From Gammaproteobacteria bacterium (GTDB lineage Bacteria; Pseudomonadota; Gammaproteobacteria; Pseudomonadales; Pseudohongiellaceae), in the NCBI GenBank assembly GCA_002730035.1, contig PBYU01000034.1, positions 30,505 through 86,685 on the forward strand: 56,181 nt of DNA. Reading direction: 5' to 3'. The notes under the pieces are model-generated. The model was not told where the DNA came from. It ran no database searches and saw only the letters and a program-made list of their open reading frames with translations. Every line of letters begins with the position of its first letter. The stretch's first letter is position 1. Of the stretch, positions 47,322 through 55,377 are shown piece after piece. A program made the translations under genes and the position numbers.

Positions 47322-48059
47322 ATGAGCTCGGTAATTGAGTTACTGAAGTCACACCGTAGTATTCGCAAGTTTACTGACCAGGCAATCAGCCCCGAGTTAT
47401 TCGAAGACCTGATCGTCGCCGGACAGGCGGCAGCGACCTCCAGTTTCTTACAGGGGTCTACTATCATCCGCGTTACTAATCCAACAACACGGGAAAAAAT
47501 TGCCGAACTCGCCGGGGGACAGCCCTACGTCGCGAGCGCCGCCGAGTTTATGGTTTTTTGTGCCGATTTAAAACGCGCGGGCAACTACTGCGAGCAGTAT
47601 GGCAAGCCCTTCGAGGGTGACTATACCGAACACTTCATCATCGCCACTGTCGATGTCGCACTGATGGCTCAAAACGTCGTAACAGCAGCCGAATCTGTTG
47701 GCTTGGGAATCTGTTACATCGGCGGAATACGCAACAACCCGGGCTCGGTATCGGAATTGCTGGAGTTACCAAAAGGTGTGTTTCCCGTATTTGGTTTATG
47801 CCTGGGTTATCCTGATCAGGATCCGGAAGTGAAACCTCGCCTACCGGTTCAGGTCATTCTCAAGCAGGAAGTCTACAACGAGTCTGGGGACAAGCAATCG
47901 ATCGCCGCATACGACGAGCAGGTCAGGGAATACTATCGACTGCGCACCGGGGGTGGTCATGGCATCAGTTGGACCGAGCAAGTGTCAACGCTGTTGTCGG
48001 AAAAATGTCGACCTCATATGAAAGAATTCCTGGAAGGGCAGGGATTTAAGTTTCGTTAG
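47322..48059 (+). CDS. NADPH-dependent nitroreductase, NfsA family
   Basis: A 245-residue FMN flavoprotein. Features: RSIRKFTDQAI at the N-terminus, the FMN-binding HRSIR... loop, and GLGICYIGGIRNNP with VFGLCLGYPDQDP toward the middle, all typical of NfsA/FRP oxygen-insensitive nitroreductases. It reduces nitroaromatics or quinones with NAD(P)H. Its last 4 bases overlap the end of the convergent thioesterase gene. The start ATG follows AAGGAAAG. Confidence 0.9.
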   Translation: MSSVIELLKSHRSIRKFTDQAISPELFEDLIVAGQAAATSSFLQGSTIIRVTNPTTREKIAELAGGQPYVASAAEFMVFCADLKRAGNYCEQYGKPFEGDYTEHFIIATVDVALMAQNVVTAAESVGLGICYIGGIRNNPGSVSELLELPKGVFPVFGLCLGYPDQDPEVKPRLPVQVILKQEVYNESGDKQSIAAYDEQVREYYRLRTGGGHGISWTEQVSTLLSEKCRPHMKEFLEGQGFKFR

Positions 48060-48862
48060 TGATTGGGGCCAAAATAGACCATGCATTGCCGCGACAAGGC
48101 ACACAGTTGACCCGTTTCGTCAAACACCTTGCCCGACTGTTGAGTATAACCATCTGCCGCTGCTTCCACGGTGAACTCCAGGTAGAGCCAATCGGATTTT
48201 ACCGATTCGGGGGGAACTACAAACTCCAGAGACCAGGTCAAGGAACTGGAAGGCACCGGTGGTTTGTCGAAATAGGACAGAATTACCGGGGGAGGGATGT
48301 CGGCAATGGTAACTATCCTCTCGGTGGGCAATTTGCTCAAATCCGTCTTGTGACGCACCCATAGATTCAGATGTCGGCTGGGATTGCTGGAGAAGGGCAG
48401 GCCCCCGTCGACCCAGCACCCATCGAAGTAGCTCAGAAAACCCGGCAGACGTTTGACATGCTCATCGAAGCTGAGTCCCTGCTCCCTTGGAGAAGGATTA
48501 AAATCACTGCATGGGGCGACTTGCAAACCGGGCCGCGGATTTCCAAACACTCCCATTGCCTGCAGGCACACTTCATCGTTGCAGATCAGGTCGGCACTCA
48601 TCTGGGTGACATTCTTTCCCTGCCTCTGAATATTCGCTGCAACTCGCACCTCACCCGGGTGAACGGGTGCGATAAATGAAACCATCAGGGAGCGCATGGG
48701 TTGGTTTGACTGCAACAGCTTTCTCATACCGGTGACAGCAAAAGCTGCCGCAATACCGCCGAAGGCTGAGCGACCCTGGGACCAGCTTTCGTCAAACGAG
48801 GTAGTATTATTCTCGTTGTCTTGTAGCCTGGTTAGGATCTGTGACAGGTCAGACGCTTGCAT
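48056..48862 (-). CDS. Acyl-CoA thioesterase-like protein (TesB/hotdog type)
   Basis: About 268 residues. I start it at ATG 48862 (MQASDLSQIL); an open frame to 48901 exists but adds family-foreign residues, and CCGGA/GAGG precede the ATG. Two hotdog halves are implied: SWSQGRSAFGGIAAAFA in the first with MRSLMVSFIAPVHPGEV, and the C-terminal SLEFVVPPES with DETGQLCALSRQCMVYF. The TesB family hydrolyses acyl-CoA to free acid and CoA. It is convergent with the nitroreductase with a 4-base end overlap. Confidence 0.82.
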   Translation of the reverse strand: MQASDLSQILTRLQDNENNTTSFDESWSQGRSAFGGIAAAFAVTGMRKLLQSNQPMRSLMVSFIAPVHPGEVRVAANIQRQGKNVTQMSADLICNDEVCLQAMGVFGNPRPGLQVAPCSDFNPSPREQGLSFDEHVKRLPGFLSYFDGCWVDGGLPFSSNPSRHLNLWVRHKTDLSKLPTERIVTIADIPPPVILSYFDKPPVPSSSLTWSLEFVVPPESVKSDWLYLEFTVEAAADGYTQQSGKVFDETGQLCALSRQCMVYFGPNH

Positions 48863-48961
48863 TCCGGATTGTACCTCGTCGTTAGAAAGGGTAAAAAACA
48901 CAGCAATTATGCTATTCTTCGTGCTCTTAAACAGCGCACGCTGCTGAGCATTGAGTTTATC

Positions 48962-49555
48962 GTGTCGAAAACAGTTTACGGTGTACAGATCATCCTGCCA
49001 GCTGTGGTTCTGTTCTGCGGCAGCATGTCAGCTGCTCAACACACCCTGCATTCGCAAGCGGCGGATAGTACAGGAATTGCCGCCAAAACAGAAACAAGCC
49101 CCTTAGATGACTCGGTGTTGGATGTGGCACCGATGCAGCTCAGCCTGTTGTTTCCACGCCAGGTTCGCCTGGTCAAACTTACACTGCGCAATGAACAGCG
49201 GGACTGGGTGGATATCAGTTTTCGCTACCGTCCTTCGATGGCGGCAAATTATATTTGGGAATTACCCGATCTGCAGGACGCCACTTACTATACGGTAGAC
49301 TGGGCTTTACTGACTGCCAATGAGCAACTGGTCCAGGGCAGTTTCAGTTTTGCATTCGGTCCGGGCGCCGAACCCCCTTCGGTAATCAGGGAAGCGGAAG
49401 AGCTGCGCTTGCAGACTCGTTATGCGGATCCTAATACTCGCTACGTCACTCCGCCACGCACCGAGATTATTATCGATCGTGACCCCCCAATATTTGACCC
49501 GCCATTTGCTATCGATCTAGATGAAGAAGATCCTGATCCGGGATCAGATCAGTAA
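48962..49555 (+). CDS. CopC-like periplasmic protein, degenerate
   Basis: About 197 residues. GTG 48962 is chosen as start because it begins a signal peptide (KTVYGVQIILPAVVLF, ending near SMSAAQ); the longer frame back to 48857 overlaps the divergent thioesterase gene. The middle (MQLSLLFPRQVRLVKLTLRN ... YYTVDWALLTANEQLVQGSF) follows the CopC beta-sandwich pattern. Cu ligands are only partly kept: the mature N-terminus reads HTLHS, but the Gly-Asp-Gly-His motif of CopC is NEQLV here. The tail is rich in Asp/Glu/Pro. A copper role is doubtful. Confidence 0.6.
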   Translation: MSKTVYGVQIILPAVVLFCGSMSAAQHTLHSQAADSTGIAAKTETSPLDDSVLDVAPMQLSLLFPRQVRLVKLTLRNEQRDWVDISFRYRPSMAANYIWELPDLQDATYYTVDWALLTANEQLVQGSFSFAFGPGAEPPSVIREAEELRLQTRYADPNTRYVTPPRTEIIIDRDPPIFDPPFAIDLDEEDPDPGSDQ

Positions 49556-49599
49556 TCCTTTGCGGAGCTGGTCGCGTCGGCTGGAAAAATATCGGGCAC

Positions 49600-49636
49600 A
49601 AAAAAAAACCGGCGACTCAGGTGTAGCCAGGTTTTT
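49600..49636. terminator. Bidirectional terminator between CopC-like gene and secreted-protein gene
   Basis: AAAAAAAACCGGC (49601-49613) pairs with GCCAGGTTTTT (49626-49636, one unpaired A) around a 12-base loop, with A-rich and T-rich flanks. It lies between two converging genes, so it can work in both directions. Confidence 0.75.
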
Positions 49637-49658
49637 GCTTGTCTCGACTAACCCTAGC

Positions 49659-50603
49659 TTATTCGCTTACGTGGACGGTTACATAGGTATCGTGATAGAG
49701 GCCACCATCGTCGGCTCTGCCCCACAGCACGTAACTGCCAGGCTCATCAAAAGTCGCCTTGATCTCTAATACACCGTCTTGCGGGATTTCCGGTGGCAAC
49801 CACAACGCTCCCCATGGAGAGTTGGCAGCCGTGCGGGTATCTTCCCAGGGCTTGGGAAGGGGAGGATCGAAACTCACCTTGCCATCACCACGGTAGATAT
49901 TCCAGGACAGGAATAAGCCATTTACCTTGCCGACCGTAACCCGAGAGGGCGGGCGCATCATGCGGCGCTGTAACTCATCTGAGGTATTGGAAGATTCCCT
50001 GCGTGGCTTGGGAAGTCCATCATCCCAGATGTGCGTGCTTAGCGAGATTGGTTCCCCAACTCGGGCTACTCGCACACTGTCACCCTCGAGAGTCAGGACA
50101 GGCGGTAGATTGGATCTGGATTCCGGGCTGCTGGTGCCGGCACCTAATGATCCTGTTTCCGAGGCGATAATCATATTATCCACCAGGTAATCTGCCTTGA
50201 GCGTCGCATAAGCTTTGCGCTCTACGCCGTTGACATTGAGTGTCCATATCAGTTCCCGCTCACCCCAGTCCGAGGGTACGGTTACCTCGAAGTGAAAACG
50301 ATTGCGGCGTGGCAGGAAGTGCGTGGGTTGCCCGCGATCGGCCTCGCCTGGACTGAAATTGTTGCCTTCTCCAATGGGTACATTGGGTTCTTCTTCCCAA
50401 TTCTCGTTCATGTATCCGAACATGAAATTGAAGCTGCCATCGGGATTCGGGCGCCAGCCTTCGAAGGCGGGTTCGACGTGCTGCCCTTTCCGATAGGTCT
50501 GTCCATTAACTACGCCAGGCAGGGTCAATAAAAACACCAAAAATAACAGGGCGACCTTAGTCGCCCCGCTACCGTCTACGTTTGTATTATTAAACATCAT
50601 CAT
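49659..50603 (-). CDS. Secreted protein of unknown function
   Basis: About 314 residues. The start could be the ATG at 50603 or the GTG at 50609; both lead into a signal peptide (residues ~15-35, ending GVVNGQ). The body starts FEGWRPNPDGSFNFMFGYMN, then has several beta-rich segments (FHFEVTVPSDWGERELIWTL, GEPISLSTHIWDDG) and ends YLPGSYVLWGRADDG-like before YVTVHVSE. It looks like an Ig/beta-sandwich envelope protein. It follows the cytochrome c/PHM-like gene by 23 bases in the same direction, so both are probably co-expressed partners. Confidence 0.65.
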   Translation of the reverse strand: MMMFNNTNVDGSGATKVALLFLVFLLTLPGVVNGQTYRKGQHVEPAFEGWRPNPDGSFNFMFGYMNENWEEEPNVPIGEGNNFSPGEADRGQPTHFLPRRNRFHFEVTVPSDWGERELIWTLNVNGVERKAYATLKADYLVDNMIIASETGSLGAGTSSPESRSNLPPVLTLEGDSVRVARVGEPISLSTHIWDDGLPKPRRESSNTSDELQRRMMRPPSRVTVGKVNGLFLSWNIYRGDGKVSFDPPLPKPWEDTRTAANSPWGALWLPPEIPQDGVLEIKATFDEPGSYVLWGRADDGGLYHDTYVTVHVSE

Positions 50604-50626
50604 ATCCACAATTTGTCTGCTTACTG

Positions 50627-52078
50627 TTAATCATTAGTGGCAACTTCGTTGCCCGATTCATCTTCATTTTCATCATCGTCGACGATGGGTGCCACCAGTG
50701 GTGCGCCACACAGTGGGCAACCGATGATGTGATCGTTCGGTCCAAGATTTAACAGCTGGCGACGCTCTTCCATTTCCTCGAAGAATTGCTCATCCGTCAG
50801 AGTGACTCGAATGCCAAGGTCGATAAACATATTGGTCACAGAGCGGTTGCCCGAGCCCTGCCAGTTGCGTGGATCGGGAACGTTTGGATTGGTATCGGAG
50901 TTGTTCATATAACCGACGATATGCAGAATAGTGCCTTTAGGCAGCAGTGGCGCAGCCTGATCTTCATAGGGATAGCCACGCACCCAGTTGTGGTCGTAGC
51001 CGACACAGGATAGTGTTTCGACTGTGTAACCCCAGATCGCTTCGAGGCACATACGCTCGCCAGGAGCATGCAGGTGCGGTTCGAATGTGATCACCTTGGT
51101 GTGATTGTTCAGTACGGTGTACGCGTGAAGCTCCTGATTTGTTTGATTTCCGGCAATACTGATGTCTACGCCGTTGCCCAGACCGATAAAAGCACTCTGC
51201 AATTTCGGCTTGTAGTCTTCAGGTTGAAAGCGGAAACCCACTTCCAGGTGGCCGGTAGTATCCTTACCATTGGAATGCAGATGCACGGAATCGGAAACGA
51301 TCCAGGAATTCGCTCGCAATAAGCGGCCGGCATCCTCGTCGAAGATATCGGCATTACGACCGACTTCGTGCACCGGCCATGGAATTGTCAGTCCCGACTC
51401 CCGCTCACCCTCTTCATTGAACTGTGCGGTACCCCAGATCATATGGTGAAAGATGTAGCGGCCACCGACGGTGTCTCGACCGGTACCGGCCTGGTTATCC
51501 ACATCGTTAACTTCCACGATCTCGACAGATTTTACATAGCGGTCTTCGGCTAAACCAGTTGGCGTAGATTCGACTTCGCCCCACCAGTCCGGTGTGCCGG
51601 CTAACTTGGTAACATCACCCATGACCACAACGAGGTCAGGTTCGCCGGCACGCCATTTGATGCTGTCATCGAATACCAGCGCGGCAGGTGCATCGGCTGG
51701 GTCGCCCTTGGGAGTGCCGGAACGTGCCCAGCTTGAAATAGCAGCGATCTCTGTATCGCTCAGGGAAGGATCATCCTTGTAGGCCTGAATGCCGACGTCC
51801 TTTTCCATGTACCAGGGAGGCATGGCTCCGGCACGGTCCCGCAGGCCAGTCTTGTATTCAATCAGGCCTGCAAAGGGTGCGACTTCTTCGTAAGTCACAA
51901 GCGGCATGGGCCCGGCACCACCGGTGCGGTGACAATTCTGACAGCTGCGCTGCAGAATGGGTTCGATATCTTTGTGAAAGGTGGCTTCATCAGACTGAGC
52001 TAGTAAGGCTGCAGGGATGAAGAGCGTTGCTGCTAATGCGACACTGCATAGCAGGAACTTCGCAGAAAATGCGCGCAT
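50627..52078 (-). CDS. Cytochrome c / PHM-like copper monooxygenase fusion, secreted
   Basis: About 483 residues; ATG 52078 is chosen because GAGGAG lies 9 bases upstream and a signal peptide (ending LLAQ, residue ~28) follows. Residues ~30-115 form a class I cytochrome c with CQNCH and a distal Met in AMPPWYM. The central part has copper-ligand motifs of the type II ascorbate-dependent (PHM/DBM-like) monooxygenases: YIFHHMIW, VHLHSNG, and EPHLHAPGERM. The C-terminus adds a CPLCG knuckle and an acidic tail. A haem-fed periplasmic copper oxygenase is a reasonable inference; the substrate is unknown. Confidence 0.75.
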   Translation of the reverse strand: MRAFSAKFLLCSVALAATLFIPAALLAQSDEATFHKDIEPILQRSCQNCHRTGGAGPMPLVTYEEVAPFAGLIEYKTGLRDRAGAMPPWYMEKDVGIQAYKDDPSLSDTEIAAISSWARSGTPKGDPADAPAALVFDDSIKWRAGEPDLVVVMGDVTKLAGTPDWWGEVESTPTGLAEDRYVKSVEIVEVNDVDNQAGTGRDTVGGRYIFHHMIWGTAQFNEEGERESGLTIPWPVHEVGRNADIFDEDAGRLLRANSWIVSDSVHLHSNGKDTTGHLEVGFRFQPEDYKPKLQSAFIGLGNGVDISIAGNQTNQELHAYTVLNNHTKVITFEPHLHAPGERMCLEAIWGYTVETLSCVGYDHNWVRGYPYEDQAAPLLPKGTILHIVGYMNNSDTNPNVPDPRNWQGSGNRSVTNMFIDLGIRVTLTDEQFFEEMEERRQLLNLGPNDHIIGCPLCGAPLVAPIVDDDENEDESGNEVATND

Positions 52079-52302
52079 AGATCGATACTCCTCAAGCTTC
52101 TCAAACAAGGGATAGTTGAAATCCTTATCAACCAATAAAACTATCGTACCATAGCATTTTTGGGTTCGGTTTTGAACTATAGCTCGACGAAAATCAATAC
52201 CAAAAATCAGTGGCTTACCGCATTTTGTCGGCCGTCGTCAGGAAAATTGATTAGTGGATGTTCAAATGGCCCAATTTTAGTGCGAAGCACCGATTGACCT
52301 TG

Positions 52303-53079
52303 CTACCCCTTTGGTCCGCGAATCAGCACCCAGAGGTTGCTGCTGGCCAGTACGGCGATGAATATTACGATTAGACCAAAACTAAACCATTGAACTGCAT
52401 AAGATAAATTCTGATTAACGTCAGCGTTCACTGCAGGCCAGTGGCGTACCAGGGTTCCTGCCTGGTCATCCGTGAGTCGGACTTCGAAAGGAAACAACGG
52501 TTCATCGAGAATTTCGGAGATTACATCGATTTCCAGACTTCGCATACGCAGCGGCCAAATACTGGCATCAATCTGGCTGGGAATGACGCGAGCACCCTCG
52601 GCTGGGATAAAAACCTGGGCGGTTACCTCGACCTGGCCGGCAACCGAACGTAGTCGGGGCGGAGTGTCCGGGGGCAGTATGCCAGTGGTCCAGCCACGGC
52701 TCACGAGTATCAGTTGCTTGTTACTGCTGAGGCGAAACGGTGTTACGACTCCATAACCTATCTGGCCTTCGAAAAATTCCGCCAACAGTAGTATGGTGCG
52801 TTCATTCAGGTATTCGCCCTGCAGTAGCACGTGCCGGTTCTGCATCTCCGGGTTAGCCCGATGCAGATGACCTTCGGGAATGTCTTCGATTGGTGTGGCA
52901 TTGGCGCCCAATTCCAACTCCAATGTACGCTGTGCATCGACTTTCTCTGCTGCTCGACCCAGTTGCCACATGCCAAGCTGGGAGAGGCCAAAGGCTGTCA
53001 TTAGTACACACCCTGCTATCAGCCAGTTCACTCGTATGTGAAAACTGCCGATGGTGAATTCGCGTTGTAGTTGCATCAT
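52303..53079 (-). CDS. SURF1-family protein
   Basis: A 258-residue membrane protein with one N-terminal helix (ITGCVLMTAF-like, LIAGCVLMTAFGLSQLG) and one C-terminal helix (SFGLIVIFIAVLASSNLW). SURF1 marks: LGMWQLGRAAEK, VLLQGEY, ILVSRGWT. SURF1 helps insert haem a into cytochrome oxidase. No cox or cta gene is close in this window, so it stands alone here. A hairpin-element fragment is found 30 bases upstream. Confidence 0.9.
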   Translation of the reverse strand: MMQLQREFTIGSFHIRVNWLIAGCVLMTAFGLSQLGMWQLGRAAEKVDAQRTLELELGANATPIEDIPEGHLHRANPEMQNRHVLLQGEYLNERTILLLAEFFEGQIGYGVVTPFRLSSNKQLILVSRGWTTGILPPDTPPRLRSVAGQVEVTAQVFIPAEGARVIPSQIDASIWPLRMRSLEIDVISEILDEPLFPFEVRLTDDQAGTLVRHWPAVNADVNQNLSYAVQWFSFGLIVIFIAVLASSNLWVLIRGPKG

Positions 53080-53108
53080 GGGTCCCGACCATTCAGAAAA
53101 ACGCTGAG

Positions 53109-53150
53109 AGACTCCCGCAGAGTGGCCATAGTCTTGTTCAGGGGGTTCCT
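53109..53150. repeat. Right-end remnant of the hairpin element
   Basis: AGACTCCCGCAGAGTGGCCATA then TCTTGTTCAGGGGGTTCCT matches the last ~42 bases of copy A/B, with a few changes. It lies between SURF1 and the next membrane-protein gene. Its end overlaps the stop codon of that gene (TAG, 53149-53151). No left arm was found. Confidence 0.75.
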
Positions 53151-53655
53151 AACACCAGAAACACCAGTGATAAGGCGGTCGATAATAGGTAATTAAGCGG
53201 CCACACACAATTATGATAGACCAGCTCAGCAGTGAAATAATACCGATGATTTTCGCCCGACGCGAAACTGACAGCGTCGCACCGGTATTCCTGACTTGAG
53301 CGAGACAGCTTGCATAGAACCACAGCATATTGATACCTGCTAGCAGCATAAAGAGCAGCTTGGTCTGGAATGCCGGGTTGAACAGGTACTGATCCGGTGC
53401 CGTTACCAGAAACATAGTGCCAGTTATCACATTTAATAGATATCCTGCGACTCCTATCGGCACCAGCCTATGGAGGTCGGCGTAGGCGATACCTTCGCCG
53501 ATCCCGATCATTCTCAGATCAAACACACCGACCGTGCCGATGAGCAGAGTCAGTCCGAAAAAATGAATCGACTCTGCGATAGGCCATCCCCAGGGTGAAT
53601 TCATGATTCCATAAATCCCGCTGAGCTGCGCAAAGTTTGAGAGAATCTCGACCAT
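53149..53655 (-). CDS. Multi-pass membrane protein, DUF6644-like (second of a pair)
   Basis: About 168 residues; ATG 53655 is preferred over an upstream candidate at 53688 that would overlap the previous gene. About four or five helices are visible (ESIHFFGLTLLIGTVGVFDL, LLNVITGTMFLV, KLLFMLLAGINMLWF, IIGIISLLSWSIIIVCG). The N-terminus GWPIAESIHFFGLTLL with LRMIG matches the pattern of its neighbour, so they are paralogues. Function unknown. Its TAG stop is within the boundary of a hairpin-element fragment. The family name is recalled, not searched. Confidence 0.62.
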   Translation of the reverse strand: MVEILSNFAQLSGIYGIMNSPWGWPIAESIHFFGLTLLIGTVGVFDLRMIGIGEGIAYADLHRLVPIGVAGYLLNVITGTMFLVTAPDQYLFNPAFQTKLLFMLLAGINMLWFYASCLAQVRNTGATLSVSRRAKIIGIISLLSWSIIIVCGRLITYYRPPYHWCFWC

Positions 53656-53659
53656 GGAA

Positions 53660-54148
53660 TCAATAGAACCTGGATGCCAACAAGACACTGTGGGTGTAAG
53701 CGAGGAAGCGCCCGGCGGTGATGGTGATGATCCATAGAGTGATGGAAGCCGCTGCGATCCATTTAAACCGCCGCTCGGAGTCGGGAACTGGCTGACTCGC
53801 TAAGATTCGCTGTACTCGATAGGCAAGCACAAGTCCCAGGCTCAGAGCGGTTAACTTGAGGTAAAACACCGGGTTGGTCAGCGCCTTGGCTGGGTAGGCT
53901 AGCAGCAGAGCAATACCGGACAGGAATATCACTACCGTCCCATACCAGTGCAGCGGGTAAAAGCGGGACAGGGGGCCTGTAGCGACGCCTGGCACCATGC
54001 CAAGCATCCGAAACGCTACAGCGAGATTAATGCCAACCACCAATGCCATGGCCAGCGAATGCAGGCTTAAAGAAGTAAAGAACGCGACACCCGATTCCCG
54101 TAACCAGATGCTGAGTGCCGTCTCTTCCAGTCTGGCCAGGGTATACAG
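53660..54148 (-). CDS. Multi-pass membrane protein, DUF6644-like (first of a pair), non-ATG start likely
   Basis: A four-helix membrane protein. The first in-frame ATG (54049) would leave 129 residues, but the frame upstream encodes a family-like N-terminus (LEETALSIWLRESG, FFTSLSLHSLAM) that extends to a CTG at 54148. A ribosome-site-like AGGATAGG lies 9 bases before it, overlapping the end of the aldo/keto reductase gene. I therefore extend the gene to that CTG (162 residues). Features: MVPGVATGPLSRFYPLHWYG, ALTNPVFYLKLTALSLGL. Paralogue of the next gene. Function unknown. Confidence 0.55.
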   Translation of the reverse strand: MYTLARLEETALSIWLRESGVAFFTSLSLHSLAMALVVGINLAVAFRMLGMVPGVATGPLSRFYPLHWYGTVVIFLSGIALLLAYPAKALTNPVFYLKLTALSLGLVLAYRVQRILASQPVPDSERRFKWIAAASITLWIITITAGRFLAYTHSVLLASRFY

Positions 54149-54158
54149 GGTTCTGAGC

Positions 54159-55076
54159 CTATCCTAATAATGGGTCGATGAAATTTTCCATTTCCCGGCG
54201 CAGGTTTGCATCTGGCAGGCGCCCCCTCGCCGCAGAGAGATTGTCTTCGGCATGGTGCGGTTTGGTGGTTCCGGGTATGGGAATGGCTCCGCTGGGATGG
54301 GACATGACGTATTTGAGAAATACCTGAGCCCAGGAAGTGGCATCGATGTCGGCCGCCCAGTCAGGCAGGGATCTGTCACCCACGGCGTTAAACAGCCGCC
54401 CCCTGCCAAAGGGCAGATTTACCAGCACGGCGACTCCCTTATCCAGTGCCATGGGGAGCAAACGGTCATTGGCATTGCGATTTCCGAGTGAATAGTCGAG
54501 TTGAATGAAGTCCAGCGTGTGATGATTCATGACATCGGCCAGGGCCTCGTATTGCCGGTCACTGGAAGTGGTAACACCGATGTAGCGAAAGAGCCCCTGC
54601 TCTTTCCAGGCCGCCATGGTTTCCAGTTGAATCTCAACACCGCGCAGGTTATGTACCTGCATTAACTCGAAACTGTCGCCACCGAGTAATTCGAAGGAAC
54701 GTTCCATGCGGGCAATGCCACTGGCCCGGTCCTCCCGGTCGACCTTGGTAGCTACCCATAAATCCTCGCGGATACCGAGCTCATCCATGAGGCGACCGAT
54801 GATTTCTTCAGAATTTCCATAATTCGGAGAAGTGTCTACTACCTTACCGCCTAATCGGTGATAAGTAGCAAAGGTGTCTCTGAATACCGGCATGTCAGCG
54901 GAATTGAGTGAACCACGATAGTTGCGGCAGCCGATACCCACACCAGGCACCTGCTGACCTGACGACGGAATGGTGACCATATTCAGTGGCGGCTGGGCCA
55001 ACAGCGGATTGCAGAGTCCGGCCCCGGTGGCCAATCCGGCCCCCGCCTGGATCAGCTGGCGTCTGGTTATTTTCAT
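54159..55076 (-). CDS. Tat-exported aldo/keto reductase
   Basis: About 305 residues; ATG 55076 has GAGG upstream and begins a twin-arginine signal (KITRRQLIQAG, ending LLAQ), so the enzyme is periplasmic and cofactor-loaded before export. The barrel is AKR-like: VVDTSPNYGNSEEIIG (Asp/Tyr), VATKVDRED (Lys), LMQVHNLRG (His of the tetrad), and FIQLDYSLGNRNA. AKRs reduce carbonyls with NADPH. Export of a nicotinamide enzyme is unusual. It precedes the two DUF6644-like genes in the same direction. Confidence 0.83.
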   Translation of the reverse strand: MKITRRQLIQAGAGLATGAGLCNPLLAQPPLNMVTIPSSGQQVPGVGIGCRNYRGSLNSADMPVFRDTFATYHRLGGKVVDTSPNYGNSEEIIGRLMDELGIREDLWVATKVDREDRASGIARMERSFELLGGDSFELMQVHNLRGVEIQLETMAAWKEQGLFRYIGVTTSSDRQYEALADVMNHHTLDFIQLDYSLGNRNANDRLLPMALDKGVAVLVNLPFGRGRLFNAVGDRSLPDWAADIDATSWAQVFLKYVMSHPSGAIPIPGTTKPHHAEDNLSAARGRLPDANLRREMENFIDPLLG

Positions 55077-55377
55077 GGCTGTCCTCGTGCGAGAGTAAAA
55101 GATCTGTAGCACCGAGTTTGAAAGCATGCCGCCCCTGGTGTCAATAGGTAATGGAGGTGCATCGTTATCGGGAGACGCTGGCATCGCTGCATAGCCACTC
55201 TCGACACGGGAAGAATGCAGATCCTGCTATAAACGGACTCACCCCGACGTAAAACCTGCCGGTCGAGAACAGCAGCTATGTCCAATAGGGTGCACCGAAG
55301 ATGAAATGCTGTGTTAGAATTCTGAGCCTGCAGAACATGAAGTGCTCGCAGCAAACAAAAACAACGCGGAGAAGAGC
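55077..55377. other. Divergent intergenic region
   Basis: It separates the Tat-AKR gene from the next secreted-protein gene. It should hold two promoters, but I found no strong -10/-35 pair, repeat or operator. The open frames in it are shadows and are not called. Confidence 0.4.
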
